DNA from: CAZPZZ01 sp964591245
GTDB lineage: Bacteria; Acidobacteriota; Vicinamibacteria; Vicinamibacterales; UBA8438
Direction of reading: 5' to 3'
Assembly: GCA_964591245.1 (NCBI GenBank)
Contig: CAZPZZ010000162.1
Location: 1-8,802, forward strand
Length of the DNA: 8,802 nucleotides
In this document: positions 7,249 to 8,802 of the stretch, piece after piece
Layout of the letters: every line of letters starts with the position of its first letter
Numbering within the stretch: position 1 is the stretch's first letter
Program-made: the position numbers and the translations under genes
Notes under the pieces: generated by a model
What the model saw: the letters and a program-made list of their open reading frames with translations, nothing else
Told to the model about the DNA's origin: nothing
Database searches by the model: none

Positions 7249-7362
7249 CCGTAGGCCAGGAATCTCCTCCACCGCCAAGGCGAGCCGCACTTCCTCGTAG
7301 CCACCCCTCACCGCGACGGCGCCACGACACACCGTGCCAGCATCTTCGTCTTCCGACCGTCC
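7249..7362 (-). other. Open in-frame continuation after the TAG of the small exported protein
   Basis: The frame of the small beta-rich protein stays open for 37 codons beyond its TAG (7363-7365), to a TGA near 7249. The translation is moderately protein-like (for example GGYEEVRLALAVEEIPGLR). There is no credible independent start site with a ribosome binding site. It occupies most of the 151-base gap before the amidase. Chance openness in GC-rich DNA is a plausible explanation. Confidence 0.2.
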
Positions 7363-7845
7363 CTACTGCATGGTCCAGCTTCCGTCCCAGGCAAGTACAA
7401 GGCGTCCGTCCGGCAGATTGAGCAGGAATTCAACCGAACCCGCACCCTGCATCCCGTCGAACTTCCCCGTGCCTTCAAGGATTTCCCAGCTCCCCGTATC
7501 CAGATCGTTTGAATACGAGATCCAGAACATGTCACCATCCGAATCCACGCAATCACAGTAACCGTGACTACCGACCGGGTCACCGGACGCGCTCAGCACC
7601 ACCGTCCCCCGACAATCCTGGGTGGCCAGGTGAAACGGGCTCTCCGGATCATCGGCGACATACGCGCCGCTATTGCTCGTTCGCAGCATGCTCCGCCCGC
7701 CACCCAGTTCCACCACCTCTGGCGTGTTCCGCCCGAACGTGAGCGTGCCCCCGCCGGACCCACTGGTCTGCGCCCCGACGTCCAACGCCCCGAGCGCCAG
7801 AACACCAACGACGATCACCACGGCAAAGAATCGTTTGTTCTGCAC
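7363..7845 (-). CDS. Small exported beta-rich protein of unknown function
   Basis: A 160-residue protein with a signal peptide (1-25: basic MQNKR, hydrophobic core, VGA before Gln). The mature part is rich in Gly, Ser, Thr and aromatic residues and looks all-beta. The segment TGSWEILEGTGKFDGMQGAGSVEF (117-140) resembles the WEI-GTGKF-G-GSG hairpin found in small secreted calycin-like or allene-oxide-cyclase-like barrel proteins. Three cysteines (78, 97, 99) sit in the middle, including a CDC pair; C78 with C97 or C99 could form a disulfide outside the cytoplasm. The start is GTG at 7843-7845, with AAGGAGG five bases upstream. That site abuts the stop codon of the preceding gene, so translation is probably coupled. 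It may be a ligand-binding or structural protein; the barrel assignment is tentative. Confidence 0.82.
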   Translation of the reverse strand: MQNKRFFAVVIVVGVLALGALDVGAQTSGSGGGTLTFGRNTPEVVELGGGRSMLRTSNSGAYVADDPESPFHLATQDCRGTVVLSASGDPVGSHGYCDCVDSDGDMFWISYSNDLDTGSWEILEGTGKFDGMQGAGSVEFLLNLPDGRLVLAWDGSWTMQ

Positions 7846-7855
7846 GGCATCCTCC

Positions 7856-8665
7856 TTAATTCGGCTGGTAATTGAGATCGCGCCTCACAACCCGACTTGC
7901 CCACTCGAGTCGCCTGGCCAGCGGATTCATCTCCACGAGCAGCGCCTGTCTCTCCTCTCCCAGGCGCTCTTCCATTGCCTGATATGTTGCAAAGAAATCC
8001 GCGGCATCCCGCGCCGGGATAGAGATCCGTAGGCTCGGGCCACTCCCCTGGACCGCCGACGACACGAAGAACGAGGTCTGCGTGCCGTGACGTTCATGCA
8101 GGGCAACCAGGTTTTTCAGGTGCTCTTCGTATCGGGCCTGCGTCCCGGCCCGCAAGTACACCTCGATTGAACGAAAGAACCCTACCTCCGAGAAGGGCAT
8201 TCTGGGATTCTCGGCCACATAGCTCAAATCTGGTCTCGTGCGTCGCACCTCGGACTCGATGTGGTCGATGACACCGAGAATGCGGTCAGGATCGCCAGCG
8301 GCCATGGCATCCAGCTGCGCCCTGCGCGCATCCAGGGCCGCCATATTCGCCAGTCCTGGCGTCACGGACCGGTAAATCGACGGCTGTCCCTCGAGCACAC
8401 TCATGCGAGCGCGAAATGACACGTCCGCCGCGGCCATTCGCGCATTCCTCTCCTGGTGCACGGCCTCAAATTCCACATTCTTGCCTGGAACAACGTGGAC
8501 GTAGGTCACCAGTTGTAAGGTGGACTGCGCCTGCTGGCCGGCGGCCGTCGTCGCCACCAACATCAGCGCCGGGAGCAAGACGGCGCTGCCCCAGGTCATG
8601 CTTTCCATACCGTTCAGCCCGGCCTTCCCGACGGCAAATATCACGTCCAGTAGATTCCGTGTCAT
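7856..8665 (-). CDS. Exported protein with two dimeric alpha/beta-barrel-like (ABM/NIPSNAP-like) domains
   Basis: From ATG at 8663-8665 the product has 269 residues. A hydrophobic segment ending VATTAAGQQAQ (about 28-47) looks like a signal peptide, so the protein is probably exported. Two similar halves follow. The first opens with LVTYVHVVPGKNVEFEAVHQE and closes with RPDLSYVAENP; the second opens with FFRSIEVYLRAGTQARYEEHL and closes with VRRDLNYQPN at the C-terminus. The strand, then proline or alanine-glycine turn, then long amphipathic helix is how antibiotic-biosynthesis-monooxygenase or NIPSNAP-type ferredoxin-like domains begin, and the shared DL[SN]Y ending supports duplication. No catalytic residues can be assigned. 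The start is uncertain: a G8 run six bases upstream could pair with 16S rRNA for the 8665 ATG, while ATG at 8606-8608 would give a more usual 250-residue precursor but has a poor ribosome binding site. It heads a probable operon with the next gene ten bases on. Confidence 0.8.
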   Translation of the reverse strand: MTRNLLDVIFAVGKAGLNGMESMTWGSAVLLPALMLVATTAAGQQAQSTLQLVTYVHVVPGKNVEFEAVHQERNARMAAADVSFRARMSVLEGQPSIYRSVTPGLANMAALDARRAQLDAMAAGDPDRILGVIDHIESEVRRTRPDLSYVAENPRMPFSEVGFFRSIEVYLRAGTQARYEEHLKNLVALHERHGTQTSFFVSSAVQGSGPSLRISIPARDAADFFATYQAMEERLGEERQALLVEMNPLARRLEWASRVVRRDLNYQPN

Positions 8666-8671
8666 ACGTAG

Positions 8672-8679
8672 CCCCCCCC
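8672..8679 (-). promoter_or_regulatory. G8 homopolymer in ribosome-binding-site position
   Basis: On the minus strand eight consecutive G residues end six bases before the ATG at 8663-8665. They can pair with the CCUCC of 16S rRNA through G-C and G-U pairs, so they may act as the ribosome binding site. This decides, weakly, in favour of the 8665 start. Confidence 0.35.
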
Positions 8680-8745
8680 AACCATTCCGTGCGCGACACA
8701 ACTCGCCCGGCACGGTCAATGCGCTAGAAATAAACAGATGTGCGG

Positions 8746-8772
8746 TTTATACCACAATATGGGCGACTTGAA
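8746..8772 (-). promoter_or_regulatory. Possible extended -10 promoter for the right-hand cluster
   Basis: On the minus strand TATAAA (8746-8751) is preceded by TGG, giving an extended -10 of the TGnTATAAT kind. A weak -35-like TTCAAG (8767-8772) lies at a short 15-base spacing. It is about 80 bases upstream of the 8665 start, in the AT-richer end of the window. No terminator or other gene intervenes. The hexamers alone are weak evidence. Confidence 0.35.
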
Positions 8773-8802
8773 CTGATTTCGGGACGACGACCTGCAGACC
8801 AC

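Noticed and set aside
7237..7260. Six-pair hairpin CCTGGC/GCCAGG before the amidase
   Set aside because: It has a large 12-base loop, no U tract, and sits just upstream of the amidase ribosome binding site; stems this short are expected by chance in GC-rich DNA.
8666..8719. TTG start at 8719 giving an 18-residue longer first protein
   Set aside because: The extra residues look non-coding, put more length before the signal segment, and have no ribosome binding site.

Overview
This is a GC-rich bacterial window with eight convincing protein-coding genes, seven on the minus strand and one on the plus strand. No rRNA, tRNA, CRISPR array, transposase, integrase or phage gene was seen. Four of the eight genes encode proteins with export signals (one of them a twin-arginine signal), a fifth is an inner-membrane transporter, and a sixth (Sel1 repeats) probably enters the membrane or periplasm. 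This points to a free-living, heterotrophic Gram-negative bacterium. The gene content (SnoaL-like protein, Tat amidase, APC permease, duplicated alpha/beta-barrel-like protein) would suit an Acidobacteriota- or Gemmatimonadota-type or proteobacterial genome, but the phylum cannot be settled from the sequence.

Right-hand cluster, minus strand, read from 8665 down to 4169: an exported protein made of two similar domains that look like dimeric alpha/beta barrels; 10 bases later a small exported beta-rich protein whose ribosome binding site abuts the previous stop codon; then a Tat-exported amidase-signature hydrolase; then an APC-superfamily amino-acid permease. The order suggests hydrolysis of an amide outside the cytoplasm followed by uptake of an amine or amino-acid product. 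This functional link is an inference from gene order and families.

Left-hand cluster, minus strand, read from 3377 down to 111: a nine-repeat Sel1 protein, an HSL-family (family IV) esterase and a second alpha/beta hydrolase, separated by 67 and 116 bases. All three have good ribosome binding sites, and they may form an operon. Between the two clusters lies the single plus-strand gene, a small exported SnoaL/NTF2-like protein (3658-4122). It is divergent from the Sel1 gene across a 280-base region that is AT-rich for this window, and it converges on the permease gene end to end.

Four of the eight genes appear to start with GTG, and three of those have a strong AGGAGG-type ribosome binding site at 5-6 bases that fixes the start. 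No strikingly new system is evident. The items most worth a second look are the duplicated-domain exported protein, the amidase/permease cluster, two stretches of coding-like sequence that continue in frame after stop codons, and a Glu in the usual Asp position of the HSL esterase triad. There is no gene-free stretch longer than 300 bases.
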